Below, piece by piece: positions 1-9,711 of a stretch of 64,000 nt of DNA. Position 1 is the first letter of the stretch. The number at the start of each line of letters is the position of its first letter. This stretch comes from Stentor roeselii. Lineage: Eukaryota; Ciliophora; Heterotrichea; Heterotrichida; Stentoridae. Under the pieces are notes generated by a model. It saw only the letters and a list, made by a program, of their open reading frames with translations, was not told the origin of the DNA and did no database searches. The stretch lies in contig RSEH01000147.1 in assembly GCA_006503475.1 (NCBI GenBank), forward strand, positions 56,667-120,666, in the 5' to 3' direction. The position numbers were made by a program, and so were the translations under genes.

Positions 1-372
1 AAAGCAGGCCAAGACTACATCCCAGTCCATATCAAATGTTCCAGAGAAATCACTAATTTAAAGAAAACTTTGAAAAGAGAGCAAAACATGAAACTCAACG
101 CTTTTGATGAACTCAACCGCTTTAGAAATGAAGTAAAAAATATCAATAAAGAACCTGAATCACGTGTGAAAGAAATGCGTGCTGAATACCAGAAACTCAC
201 AGGAGAACTTAAACTGATAAGAGACCAAAACGCCTTGTTTAAAAAAAGAATAATCGACATGGGTGATCATGAGTTTCTCTCCGCTTATCAAGGCAGACCT
301 GACCCAAGAGAACTTCTCAAAAGTGTCTCTTCAAGAGGGACTTCAAATAAAAGCTTTGATTTAAATAACTAA
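1..372 (+). CDS. C-terminal part of a coiled-coil protein (5' end outside window)
   Basis: The frame is open from base 1 to the TAA at 370-372, so this is the tail of a gene that starts upstream. The visible ~123 residues are charged and heptad-like (KKTLKREQN, FRNEVKNINKE, EMRAEYQKLTGELK), which indicates a coiled coil. It ends with a short polar tail. No catalytic motif is visible and the family is not recognised. Its stop codon overlaps the stop of the convergent gene at 369-683. An 81-codon frame on the opposite strand is a shadow. Confidence 0.75.
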   Translation, partial: KAGQDYIPVHIKCSREITNLKKTLKREQNMKLNAFDELNRFRNEVKNINKEPESRVKEMRAEYQKLTGELKLIRDQNALFKKRIIDMGDHEFLSAYQGRPDPRELLKSVSSRGTSNKSFDLNN

Positions 373-683
373 AAATTTCGTATCAATCTTATTATTTCCA
401 CCCAGCCTTCACTCGCTGAAGAGCGCAAGTCGAACTCAGTTTCACTCATGGTCAGATTTGGAGGAGAGAAGAAAGACGTCGTTAGTTGATGTAAGTCTTT
501 GTGAAGGGTGTAAAGGTCAAGAGTGGAATCACGGATTTTCAGGTATTCTGAGGAAATGTCCGTGTATCTCGCGTTGTCGAAGTAGTCTTTGTCTAGTGTC
601 TGGTAACGAAGGATTAACAGCAGAAGGAAAAAGAATAAAAAAGCTGACCAGAGGCCGAGGGACTTTCGTGTTACTGAATCCAT
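369..683 (-). CDS. small single-pass membrane protein, unknown function
   Basis: A 104-residue protein. Residues ~11-27 form one strongly hydrophobic helix (AFLFFFLLLLILR) near the N-terminus, preceded by a short basic stretch, which suggests a signal anchor. A soluble tail with Tyr, Asp and Leu follows. No family is recognised. The stop (TAG at 369-371) overlaps the stop of the plus-strand gene at 370-372. The start at 683 is preceded by A/T-only sequence, as for most genes here. It could be a small ER or mitochondrial membrane protein; that is a guess. Confidence 0.6.
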   Translation of the reverse strand: MDSVTRKSLGLWSAFLFFFLLLLILRYQTLDKDYFDNARYTDISSEYLKIRDSTLDLYTLHKDLHQLTTSFFSPPNLTMSETEFDLRSSASEGWVEIIRLIRNF

Positions 684-686
684 TTT

Positions 687-891
687 AATTATAGGATTTT
701 TTGGATTATGTTTTTAATGAGGTTTAGTTGTTTGAATATTGACTTGGTGAGTAGTAATTATAAGATTTTTGGATTATGTTTTTAAAGAGGTTTAGTTTTT
801 TGAATATTGACTTGGTGAGTAGTAATTATAGGATTTTTGGATTATGTTTTTAAAGAGGTTTAGTTGTTTAGAAATTGACTTGGTGAGTAGT
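687..891. repeat. three tandem ~68-bp repeats at the 3' end of the kinase gene
   Basis: Three head-to-tail units start near 687, 756 and 824 (periods 69 and 68). Each contains the plus-strand words GGATTATGTTTTTAA, GAGGTTTAGTT and GACTTGGTGAGTAGTA. Read on the minus strand, each unit encodes a version of the kinase C-terminus (YYSPSQ...) followed by a stop. The 3' end of the kinase gene has therefore been tandemly duplicated. Units differ by a few substitutions and one indel. Confidence 0.9.
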
Positions 892-1879
892 AATAACCGA
901 AATAGTCTAAGTTCAGTGGGGAAAAATTTGATGGATTCACTTTTCGAGGGGAATTTATGTAGTCTTCGTCGAAGTTGTTGAGACCGTTTGGAATGAATGG
1001 AGGTTTTAGCTTGAAGTCTTTTAATTGATGGAAATTGATGTCTCTTAACCATTCGTGGCTTTTTATTTCTTGTATTCCTGATTTGCCGATTCGGTTTGTG
1101 GGCTTTCTCTTTAGAAGATTATTTATAAAATCAATACATTCGTGGGACCAGTTCTCGGGAAGGGAGTTTAGGTTGATTTTCACTTGTTTTTCGAGAATGG
1201 CTTCTCTAACTTCTCTCCTATTTTTTCCTGAATAAGGCCGAAAATTAAAAATAATCTCGAACATTATCACTCCCAATGCGAAAAAGTCAGACACAAACGA
1301 GTGGTTTTGTCTACAAATTACTTCAGGAGCCATATAGCCTGGAGTACCTGAAGTTTCATGCGAGTTCACTTCTTTCATTTTCTCCGCTGATCCAAAATCA
1401 GTAAGAAAAGCATACCCGTTGCTATCGAAAATGATGTTTTCAGGCTTAATATCTTTATGGATATAGTTTCTGCTGTGGATGTATTCTAAGGAGGTCAAAG
1501 TACAGCTTATTAAAAATTTTAATTCAGTCTCAGTAAACCTGCGTTGCAACATATGATATCGAAGATCACCTCCAAGTTTTAAATCCAGCCCCAAGTACAA
1601 CTTTTTCTTATCTTGAAAAGCGAAATTGATGTTAACTAAAAAGGGATGATTCAGTGCTGATAAAATCATTCTTTCTTTTAAAATAGAGTGCAAAACTTCT
1701 TTCGAAGGAATGTCACATTTGTTGTATTCCTTAATAGCGACGTTGAGTCCTGTATTTTTATAAGCTGCTATCCAGACTTTGCCCAGCGCGCCTCTTCCAA
1801 TAACTTTAACAAACTCAAAATCTTGAGACTTGATGGTTAAGCTTGTGTCAGCCTCATTCTTCAGATGGCAATTTCCCAT
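860..1879 (-). CDS. STK32/YANK-like Ser/Thr protein kinase (AGC group), probably N-myristoylated
   Basis: A kinase domain spans ~residues 20-285. It has the glycine loop GRGALGKV, VAIK lysine, catalytic HKDIKPEN (Lys replaces the Arg of HRD), DFG and an APE motif in GYMAPE. HPFLVN followed by FAFQD and GGDLRYHM is the arrangement of the STK32/YANK family. I prefer the ATG at 1877-1879 (MGNC) over the one four codons upstream (1891). It is preceded by TATAAA and gives the myristoylation/palmitoylation-type N-terminus expected of YANK kinases. The TAA lies inside the third unit of a tandem repeat, so the C-terminal tail is repeat-encoded. Confidence 0.88.
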   Translation of the reverse strand: MGNCHLKNEADTSLTIKSQDFEFVKVIGRGALGKVWIAAYKNTGLNVAIKEYNKCDIPSKEVLHSILKERMILSALNHPFLVNINFAFQDKKKLYLGLDLKLGGDLRYHMLQRRFTETELKFLISCTLTSLEYIHSRNYIHKDIKPENIIFDSNGYAFLTDFGSAEKMKEVNSHETSGTPGYMAPEVICRQNHSFVSDFFALGVIMFEIIFNFRPYSGKNRREVREAILEKQVKINLNSLPENWSHECIDFINNLLKRKPTNRIGKSGIQEIKSHEWLRDINFHQLKDFKLKPPFIPNGLNNFDEDYINSPRKVNPSNFSPLNLDYFGYYYSPSQFLNN

Positions 1880-2099
1880 TTTATAATCCATTGATTTTAA
1901 GGCTCAATTTTAAAGTTTTAGCCTGAATACTTATTTTTAAATGAATTAACTAAAAAATAGCGAAAACCTGAAGAATTTTGGAAAAAACTTCAGAAAATTT
2001 TATATTTTTTGAAGTTTTTCTGGATTTCTGTTAATATTAAACCTTTCATTTTTAATACAAGAACTTTTGAGTTTAGATTAAAGAAATTTTTTTACAAAT

Positions 2100-2519
2100 C
2101 TAATTATGTGTCGAGTCTAAAGTCAACCCACATACTGAAGTGCATAAAGCTTTGTAATTATCCCAGACGTCTTCTTCTGAATTCAGGCGAATCGTCTCTT
2201 GGGCATTTTCTCGGATTGGCCGTAGTCTTGACCCTGGTTGGGAAGAGACTCTGATATTTTTAGTGATCGCTGTAGTCCCAACTCTTTCAACAGTCAAAGG
2301 TCTTGACCTGAACCTGAATTCAGGTAGTTTAGTTTCCTGAGTTCTCTGAGAATAGACAGAAATGAAAATCGAGTTCCTGATAAAGTTGATGTCTTCTTCA
2401 CAGTTGTTAAAGCGGATAGCTTTAGGTGGTTCTTTGACGACGCATCTTCTTTTGAGGTAAGTCAAGTGCAAATGATGTTTAGGAACCCTGTATTTGATAT
2501 TATTTCCAGTGACAATCAT
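2100..2519 (-). CDS. hypothetical basic protein, 139 aa
   Basis: A single intact frame of 139 codons ending in TAG. The product is basic and rich in Arg, with no membrane segment or clear domain. The opening stretch (GNNIKYRVPKHHLHL) is reminiscent of a short peptide-binding or cilia-associated protein, but I recognise no family. GC content is higher than in the flanks and it fills the gap between two longer minus-strand genes, which supports real coding. Confidence 0.6.
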   Translation of the reverse strand: MIVTGNNIKYRVPKHHLHLTYLKRRCVVKEPPKAIRFNNCEEDINFIRNSIFISVYSQRTQETKLPEFRFRSRPLTVERVGTTAITKNIRVSSQPGSRLRPIRENAQETIRLNSEEDVWDNYKALCTSVCGLTLDSTHN

Positions 2520-2625
2520 TATATTAACTGTTACTAACTAATCCCTTCCTTCCCCAAACCTTTTCTCCATTATTTTCTCGAAAACCCCGCAAATCCTTTA
2601 AATTTTCAATAAATTCTACTTACAA

Positions 2626-3966
2626 CTAAGAAGTTTCAATTCTTCCATTGCAATTCTTTTCACTTTCCTCATTCATTTCTGTGTATTTTTCTAAATTTCC
2701 TTCAACTTTCACTACTTTTTTCAAGATAATCATTAAGAACATCAGAAAAAAACTGATGAAAAAAGAAGATATCCAAATATTTCTGCAACTTTTTTCATTT
2801 CCAGTGATGCAGTAATTTTCCATCATGAATCCCGAGAAGGTGCCAGTGAGGATCATTGAAAAGTAATAAGGAAGACTAGCAACAGCGAGATAAACTCCTT
2901 CCTGCTGTTTTTCAGCGATTTTAAAAGTATAGTCAAGTAACCTCGGCGTTAAAATCGATTCTCCGATAGAAGTGGCAGCCACATAAATACAAAAAGCAAA
3001 ATATTCAGAGGACAACATCAAAGGAAAAAGCGCGAAAAGTCCGAAACCCGCTCCAAAAAAAATCAAAGAAAAATCTTCGAAAAACCTGGAAAAAAAAGTA
3101 CAAAAAAAAGTAAAAAAAATCATCAAAACTGAGTAAAAACTGATCAAACTTCCAAATTTCGAACTTTTTCCATGAACCCTCTGGATGAACATAGGAAGAG
3201 TGCAATCCATATGTCCAAAAGTCACACTTCTTAAAGTAACAAGTAAAGTAATCAGAATACAAAACCTGTAAAATTTCTTATCTTTTAAAATCTCAAGAAA
3301 CCTGAGATGATTATCCTGACTAATAAAGCAGTTTTCACACATGAGTACCAAAAGAGAAGCAATCAACAAAGAAAAAATCGAAATTGAATAGATAATGATG
3401 AAGATTTCTTTATAATCCGATGTAAAAACCTTGAGCAAGTCAATAAGAGTGCCAGTCAAGATGCCAGCAGAATAGCTGCTGATATAATAAAAAGACGTGC
3501 AGATATTTCTATGAATTTCTTTCGAATGCTCTTTAATCCCAAATTCAATATAAGGCCAAGTCAAAGAGCAACTCACTGATTGAATAAAAATCCCTGCCAA
3601 GCTAGTCACTCTCAATCCCGGCATGAGTAGCAAGAATCCTAAAATTCCTGAAAAAAATGAAAACATCAGTCCAGTTTTCATACTCACCCGAAAAGTGACG
3701 GAGCTGAAAACTATAGAAAAAAAACCTACTGATGCCCCGAAGAGTCCGAAAATCACTCCTGACTGTAAGTCTGAGAATCCGAATTCGACTGAGAAGTAAA
3801 TAGGAATGAAGAATATTAAGGAATAGTACTGGACATTTACACAGCTGCTTATTAGAATTAGTAGATGGTAAGTTTTTTTTTCGTAGTTCCAGACTTCTTT
3901 GAAGCCTTGAAGAAGGTTTGGAGTGATTTGGCAAGTTTCGAGTTTTTCTGGTTGTTTTGATTCCAT
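2626..3966 (-). CDS. major facilitator superfamily transporter, 12 TM
   Basis: A 446-residue protein made almost wholly of hydrophobic helices in two halves of about six, separated by a polar loop near residues 215-225. The first half has MFS features: a helix 2-3 turn with GLFGASVGFF and a basic RVSMKTGL loop. The long fragments around SCSLTWPYIEFG and AATSIGESILTPRLLDY suggest an UNC93- or sugar/peptide-transporter-like branch, but the substrate cannot be told. The C-terminus is cytosolic and acidic. The stop is TAG. It lies 18 bp from the stop of the upstream same-strand LRR gene. Confidence 0.8.
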   Translation of the reverse strand: MESKQPEKLETCQITPNLLQGFKEVWNYEKKTYHLLILISSCVNVQYYSLIFFIPIYFSVEFGFSDLQSGVIFGLFGASVGFFSIVFSSVTFRVSMKTGLMFSFFSGILGFLLLMPGLRVTSLAGIFIQSVSCSLTWPYIEFGIKEHSKEIHRNICTSFYYISSYSAGILTGTLIDLLKVFTSDYKEIFIIIYSISIFSLLIASLLVLMCENCFISQDNHLRFLEILKDKKFYRFCILITLLVTLRSVTFGHMDCTLPMFIQRVHGKSSKFGSLISFYSVLMIFFTFFCTFFSRFFEDFSLIFFGAGFGLFALFPLMLSSEYFAFCIYVAATSIGESILTPRLLDYTFKIAEKQQEGVYLAVASLPYYFSMILTGTFSGFMMENYCITGNEKSCRNIWISSFFISFFLMFLMIILKKVVKVEGNLEKYTEMNEESEKNCNGRIETS

Positions 3967-3984
3967 TTTAATCTTAAGAAAATC

Positions 3985-6666
3985 TTAATAGCTGACGTCT
4001 AATAAATTCAAAGTTGTTGATCTGTATATTAGTCCTTTTGTACGGTACATTAGCTTTTCGTATGTTTTTTCTGTGGGAAAAACAAAAGATTCTTTTAGGC
4101 TCTCGCTGCAGATTTTTATTACACGTTGGAAAGCGATTTCGAGCTTTTCGTTTAATTGTAGATTTTTTTCAAGGAATTCTATTTCTTCAGAGGGTTTTTT
4201 TAGTGAAGCCATGTCTGCTACTCTTGTGAATGCCTCTAGGAACTCACAAAATCTCATCTCTACATGTTTCTTTTGAAACAACTCATCCTCTTGCGTCATC
4301 ATGGCCAAATAAAAACACGAGTCAACATCCCTCTCCGTACTTCTACAATCAACAATTCCTCCCTCCCAACAAACCATCCTAAATTCCTCCAAACTCATAA
4401 AACCCTTCTGCCCAGGAAGACATTTCCTTCCAGAGTACTTTTTAAACAAGTCCTGCAAGATACCCTTATGAGCCTTTAAAGTGACATCAATGATTTCACA
4501 GTGATATCTTTGTCTCCAAGGTTCTAAAGCTTGATTCAAAACTTCAAACCTCGGCAAAAGACATTCTTTCAAAAGTCTTTCAACCGCTTCTGCAAGACTA
4601 AGACAAACCTTTTTCCTTACAAACTTGTCCTTCGCGATTCTTGTCAAAATCTCCAAAAATTCGTATCGAACAAGGGCGTTGCCTGGGTTGAACTCCTGTC
4701 CTTTGACAGTAGGGACCAAGGCGGCATTCCAGTTAACACCCAGATCTGAAACGCTGTAGTTTTCGTCGAAAACGTGGCAGGTGCTTAAAAGGTCTGATAT
4801 TTGATTGGCGCTTATTGAAGGCATCTCATTTGTGGAAAGACTTGAAAGGACTTTGAAGGCGTCTTTTATTGGCTTGTAAAAGGATTTTAAGATATCTCGC
4901 ACGTTGTTCAAGTCGATTGACTCGCTTGTTAGACTCGCGATACGACTGTGGCGGTAGTCGAAGGAGAAACAGTTTGAAAGAAGATCTTCGTCGTCGATTC
5001 GGTAGGTTTTGAAGAGGGAGGAAGAGTAGGTCCAGATTATTTTTTCTAATTGGTTTTCTTGCGGATTGAATTCGAGCTTTGGGGTCCTTGGAAGCATGGA
5101 AAAGGTGTCTTTGGAGTTGTAAGTGGGTCCTTTCACATCTAGCTGGTTAAGATTATTGATAAAAATAGTAACTTTTGACGAGTTCCAAAACTTGATTTCT
5201 TTTTCAATTGGATTGGAAAGTTTTACAACTTGAATATCTTTCGCCTTGACAATAACAAGATTAATCGAGTAAAAAAACCTGATTTTTCCAGGTGGAACAA
5301 CCCGAGTAATACCAAATCCCTCCCCTTCCCTCTGCATGAGATCCGGTTGAAAATCATCACATTCAAGATGAATACAAACCGGTTCACTAACTTCTCCACT
5401 CCAATAAAACTTCATTTCAACCCACTGTTCACAAAGCCAACAATTATTAACTCCAGCATTTTTCGATTTTTTCTCAGAAAAAATGCGATTTCTGACATGG
5501 CCCTGTTCTACTTTACTGACATAATCATCACTAACAATAAACCCGCGACTATCCACATGACAATCATTGCCAAGCATATGAATTCCAATAATCGATTGAT
5601 TAAATTTCAGTCCTTTTGCTATTTTTTCACATTGTTCCGAAGTCAGATAATTAGAACTAAAGTCAACATGTTTAATTTTTTTTTGTTTTTTTAAAACTTC
5701 TGCGATTTTCACGATTCCTGAAGTTTCAATGTCCCTGGACATAAGGTTCCAGCTTAAGTCAAGTTCTTTCAATCGTTTATTTTTAGAAAGTCCTTCGAAG
5801 ATAAGAGAAGATCCAGTAGCAGTGAGTTGATTCCAATGCAAATCGAGTTTTTTCAAAGAGTTGTTTAAAGCGAGCATGGAAGATAAGGTCTTGCAGCAGC
5901 TGTCAGTCAAGGAGTTCCTGGCAAGGTTAACATGAGAAACAGACGAGTTAAGTGCAAGAGACTCAAAAATGATCAAAACTGAAGAATCTGTTAATTTCGT
6001 ACTTTCTAAATTCAGATGTTTTAAAATACATTTCGAGTCTATAAGAATTTCTGAGATTTGCTTCACTACCTTGATACTTATCAAGTTATCTGAAAGACAT
6101 AAGTGCTTTATTGTCTCGATTTCAATCTTACCGATTATCGACATTAGACCTTTTTCTGATAAACGATTCGCTTTCAGGTTAATTTTTTCTAAAGACTTGC
6201 ATCTTTTTATTCCTTCTGAAAAGGCCTGGGCGTAGTTGTCACCCATACTAAAGCCTGGAATGTTCAAATCACTTTCTTTACCACTTTGTCTCACTATTCC
6301 AAAAGACATCGGCTTTAACCTCACTTTATCAATCATCTCTAAATAAGCCATTGAAGGAGAAGTTTCTTTTCCTTCAAAACTCGTTTTTTCAGTAAGTTTT
6401 AAACGATTTCGGTATGTGTGTAAAAAATCAAGCTTCGCTGGAAGACCTACAAGACTTGGACTGTTGATTAAAGAGGATCTTTTTGAAATTTCTCGAGAAC
6501 TGCGAAGGTCAAAACTGAACTTTTCTTTGGAATTTTTTGATGATTTGATTTTTGGAGAGTTTTCTGATGGCTTGATTGATTCAAGTGAAGATAGAGAGGT
6601 CCTTGGGATTAGGATTTTTATTGGAGCTGGACTTTGAAGATGGGGAAGACTTATGCTTTTTGACAT
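3985..6666 (-). CDS. large leucine-rich-repeat protein (RI/NLRC-type LRRs) with a long C-terminal region
   Basis: 893 residues. The first ~110 are Ser/Lys-rich and probably disordered. Residues ~150-370 hold ribonuclease-inhibitor-type LRRs of ~28 residues (LKKLDLHWNQLTATG, LKELDLSWNLMS, IKHVDFSSNYLTSEQ). A Cys/His/Trp patch (NNCWLCEQWVEMKFYW) follows near residue 405. The C-terminal third is helical and ends with an EF-hand-like stretch (GFMSLEEFRMVCWEG, ...RFCEFLEAFTRVAD). This LRR-plus-helical layout is common in ciliate axonemal and cytoskeletal proteins. It is probably a scaffold; no enzyme signature is seen. The frame is intact, with stop TAA. Confidence 0.8.
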   Translation of the reverse strand: MSKSISLPHLQSPAPIKILIPRTSLSSLESIKPSENSPKIKSSKNSKEKFSFDLRSSREISKRSSLINSPSLVGLPAKLDFLHTYRNRLKLTEKTSFEGKETSPSMAYLEMIDKVRLKPMSFGIVRQSGKESDLNIPGFSMGDNYAQAFSEGIKRCKSLEKINLKANRLSEKGLMSIIGKIEIETIKHLCLSDNLISIKVVKQISEILIDSKCILKHLNLESTKLTDSSVLIIFESLALNSSVSHVNLARNSLTDSCCKTLSSMLALNNSLKKLDLHWNQLTATGSSLIFEGLSKNKRLKELDLSWNLMSRDIETSGIVKIAEVLKKQKKIKHVDFSSNYLTSEQCEKIAKGLKFNQSIIGIHMLGNDCHVDSRGFIVSDDYVSKVEQGHVRNRIFSEKKSKNAGVNNCWLCEQWVEMKFYWSGEVSEPVCIHLECDDFQPDLMQREGEGFGITRVVPPGKIRFFYSINLVIVKAKDIQVVKLSNPIEKEIKFWNSSKVTIFINNLNQLDVKGPTYNSKDTFSMLPRTPKLEFNPQENQLEKIIWTYSSSLFKTYRIDDEDLLSNCFSFDYRHSRIASLTSESIDLNNVRDILKSFYKPIKDAFKVLSSLSTNEMPSISANQISDLLSTCHVFDENYSVSDLGVNWNAALVPTVKGQEFNPGNALVRYEFLEILTRIAKDKFVRKKVCLSLAEAVERLLKECLLPRFEVLNQALEPWRQRYHCEIIDVTLKAHKGILQDLFKKYSGRKCLPGQKGFMSLEEFRMVCWEGGIVDCRSTERDVDSCFYLAMMTQEDELFQKKHVEMRFCEFLEAFTRVADMASLKKPSEEIEFLEKNLQLNEKLEIAFQRVIKICSESLKESFVFPTEKTYEKLMYRTKGLIYRSTTLNLLDVSY

Positions 6667-8058
6667 TATTTAGGAGGAATGGATGGAAAGGTGATGAGAA
6701 TGGTTTTAAAGGTTTTAGAACTTTTTAGGATTTTTTGTATTGTGAAAGAAGTGGAGTTTGAGGTCCAGGTTTTATTAATTTAGAAGTTGTTGGTTTTTAA
6801 ATTGAACTGATTTTCTTGTTTTCGTTTAATGTTTATGATTTATTTGGATTTATAAGACTATATGTAAGAAGGGTGTTAATATTTTTATCTTTGTCGGCCC
6901 TTTGATTTTAGTATGAAAGAGAAAACAGCAGATTTGCAAAAATTGATTTTCTATGATGCTTTCTAGTATCATTTGAAAAAATATTAATAGTAATTAATTA
7001 TGTTCTATTCGCACTAAAAGTGGAATGATTAAACTTGAAATGTTTTACAAGACGGTTTTAGAAGCAGCTTTGAAACATCAGAATGAATCTTGCTTGAATT
7101 ATCAGCACAAGAGTGAGAAAAATGAAAAAAAGTATCTGATTTCACACACTTGCAAATTTGACTGCTAAAACTTTTAAACCTAGAGATGAAAAATTATAAT
7201 AAGCCAAAACTAAGAGAAAAACACATTTCCTTAAATTTTATCTTGATAATCCTCATGAATCCCTTCTAAATCACTTTTAGGATTCCGGCTCTACTAGGAG
7301 ATACTAATAAACACCTAATAAAATTGAAAATTGACCAATTAATTTTAAAACTCATCCTTAAACACAAATAATCTCCGTTTTTGTCAATAATCCTTTTTCA
7401 CAATTATAAAAGAGAAATTCTTTATTGGAATAATGAGTAATTCCTCATTTATTATCTCATCATTTATTATAGGTGAATTTTTTTTTCCCTTATGAAAGGT
7501 AATACTTACTGAAAATTATTAAATTTCTCAAATCCAGAACAAGGCCCAAACAAGCGAAATTGAGTTTAAATATAGTTCGAAAATCTATAAATATTATATC
7601 AATGAAGTTTTAATCTTCCATATTTATTTTAAATTTAAAGGTTCAGTAAACCAGAAAAGCAAAATAAGCCATTCTCCAGAAATTCACCCTAAATGCTAAC
7701 TTGATAACAAAACTTACCTTAAAGTTTAATCGAGACCTTGCAAGATTTTGACCAAAAGATATGATTTCCAAATTTTATTTTCCTTTTTGCACTGAGGTTG
7801 GCATATCTTTTTTGGTATACTTGGCTAAAAAACTCAGAAGGTGAAGGATATGCAAAGTTAGTCAACAAATTCCAACTAAAGATTGAGAATTTTTGGTAAA
7901 AATATCTTTTAGCTAATTGACCTGTAATGCCATTTAATGAAAAATCCATTATAGAGCAAATTTTTCACTAAAAGAAAATCCTCGAAAATCTTTAATTATT
8001 ATAATTATAGGTTTAGTACTGTTCAACTGCAAGGTTATCACTATTCTAAATTAAAATA
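6667..8058. other. 1.4-kb AT-rich intergenic stretch
   Basis: No convincing gene. A 76-codon frame at 7719-7949 (minus) and a 47-codon frame at 7025-7168 (plus) are the only candidates. The second has plausible amino-acid content, but neither has a recognisable domain. The first ~150 bp are T/G-rich on the plus strand, next to the start of the LRR gene. I see no tRNA, repeat array or intron-joined exons. Confidence 0.5.
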
Positions 8059-9105
8059 CTAAGCCTTACTTGAAGATTTTTTCAAATTATTGCAAAATTT
8101 ACTTCTGATGATACGGTTAGTCGAAAAGCCAGGAAAAACTTTCAGAATTTTTATTTTTCTGTTTTTTCGGAACCATCTCTGGATTTTTCGAATTTTGTCA
8201 ATATTTTTCAGGTACTTTTCTTGGGAATCTTGGAAAATTTCTCTTAAACATTCTTTTTCTTTTTCACAAAAATCGTCGACCACTTTAAAACATTTAGAAA
8301 TTTCACTTCTGATTCTTTTGATCTTTTGATTTAGACAAGGCTCGTCGATTGTTTTGCTTGAATCTAGGAAACAACTAGATTCATTACCAGTGAGTGCTAA
8401 AATATTATTGAATGAGGAGCCCTTGACCCCTTCCTGAAAAGATCTTCCAGAAGCCGAGTTCAAAGAGCTAAAAGACCCGAAAGAATCTTGAACATTTTTC
8501 TTCCAGCCCTGATGAACTCCAATTAAATTCTGAGAACTTGTTCGATTATGTTTCGGCCTGGCAGGTACCTGCGGCAAGCATTTCAAGCAAGCCTGATGAA
8601 AAAGTTGTGTTAAAATAAGACTATCAGGAATTTTTCGTGATAAATTCAGTCCAAGTCGAAAAAACTGTAAACTTTTTGAGAGATTTTTCATTGAAAAGTA
8701 AGAAATCGCGATGTTGTAAAGGATTAAAGCACGAATTTCAGGATTTTGAAGGTTTTCAGTGATATGAAGGGCTTTTAGAGAGTATTTTAAAGACGTTGAA
8801 TGGTTGTTTGTAAGTGAAAAACCTACTGAAAGGTTTAAAAGAAGCCCGAGTTTGAAACAGGCAGGGACTGAACTTTCTGAAAGGGTCTTGGAAAGTAAAG
8901 TTAGGGATTTTTTAAATTTTCTTTGGTAAATCAAGCAAAAGGAGAGATTTCCTATTGCTAAAAGTTGGAGATTGCTTGAAGGTTCGGTGAAAATTAGGAG
9001 TTTTTCAAGTTTTTCTATTGCCTCTTGGTAGTAGCCTTTCTGAATCTTTGATATTGCTGATTTGAGAAGTCGGTTTTGTTCGGAATGAGAGATTTTGCAG
9101 GACAT
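8059..9105 (-). CDS. TPR-repeat protein with a C-terminal basic IQ-like segment
   Basis: 348 residues. Residues ~5-165 form helix pairs of TPR type (YYQEAIEKLEKLL, KSLTLLSKTL, SLKYSLKALHITENL, ILYNIAISYFSMKNLSKSLQFFRLGL). A Ser-rich linker follows. Near residue 310 there is a basic amphipathic segment (IRKIQRWFRKNRKIK) that resembles an IQ/calmodulin- or centrin-binding helix. Probably an adaptor protein. The stop is TAG. It is divergent from the plus-strand gene at 9262. Confidence 0.75.
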   Translation of the reverse strand: MSCKISHSEQNRLLKSAISKIQKGYYQEAIEKLEKLLIFTEPSSNLQLLAIGNLSFCLIYQRKFKKSLTLLSKTLSESSVPACFKLGLLLNLSVGFSLTNNHSTSLKYSLKALHITENLQNPEIRALILYNIAISYFSMKNLSKSLQFFRLGLNLSRKIPDSLILTQLFHQACLKCLPQVPARPKHNRTSSQNLIGVHQGWKKNVQDSFGSFSSLNSASGRSFQEGVKGSSFNNILALTGNESSCFLDSSKTIDEPCLNQKIKRIRSEISKCFKVVDDFCEKEKECLREIFQDSQEKYLKNIDKIRKIQRWFRKNRKIKILKVFPGFSTNRIIRSKFCNNLKKSSSKA

Positions 9106-9261
9106 TATTTCTTTAGATTTTGAATTAATTAACTTCTAGCTGTCAAAATATGAACTTGGATCAGTTGAAGACTCTGTACCTGGATCTTCTTAAACTTCCA
9201 ATCCAAATTTCTCATAATCCTCGCAACTCTCAATATCCCTCCAACAAAGGGGGCTATAAAA

Positions 9262-9690
9262 ATGAGTCAAGTCGATTCTCCAAAATCAATCTCAAAGCGT
9301 CTTCTCGATCTAGAACTGCAAGTTTCCTCAATGATGAAAATAATCACATCTCTCCAAAGTGAAAACCAAGAACTTCGAAAACTAATTTTTACCGAAAGCT
9401 CATCTCCACATCCAAAACGCCCGGCAAAGCGTTTAAGCAGTTCAAGCAATTCATTTAAAAAGTTAAAAAACGAGTTAATAACTCCAAGAAGCCTTCCATC
9501 AAACCCCTGCAGCGAAAACGATCTTCACGACTCAAGCCGAAGAAAAATAATGAAAGACATCGTCCGTCATTTTCACAGCGCAGTTCTTCCGAACTACCAG
9601 GAACACATCGAGAAAGAAAGAAACCAAATCCCTAAACTTCGAGGAAACGACGGAAGGATAATATTAAAGAACATTCGGTACATCAGATAA
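9262..9690 (+). CDS. small coiled-coil protein, 142 aa
   Basis: Starts MSQVDSPK. Residues ~12-40 are a heptad helix (LLDLELQVSSMMKIITSLQ), followed by a Ser/Lys-rich linker and a helical basic C-terminus. The family is not recognised. The stop is TAA. A second frame opens at the ATG at 9150 and overlaps it. If one G of the five-G run at about 9248-9252 were absent, that frame would run straight into this one, so the true N-terminus could be ~37 residues longer. The next gene starts 22 bp downstream on the same strand. Confidence 0.6.
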   Translation: MSQVDSPKSISKRLLDLELQVSSMMKIITSLQSENQELRKLIFTESSSPHPKRPAKRLSSSSNSFKKLKNELITPRSLPSNPCSENDLHDSSRRKIMKDIVRHFHSAVLPNYQEHIEKERNQIPKLRGNDGRIILKNIRYIR

Positions 9691-9711
9691 TTGTAAATTA
9701 ATAGCTTATAA

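Noticed and set aside
15-260. 81-codon minus-strand frame at the window start
   Set aside because: Antisense of the open coiled-coil frame that continues from base 1 to 372.
7719-7949. 76-codon minus-strand frame
   Set aside because: Short, no domain, in an AT-rich gap where frames of this length arise by chance.
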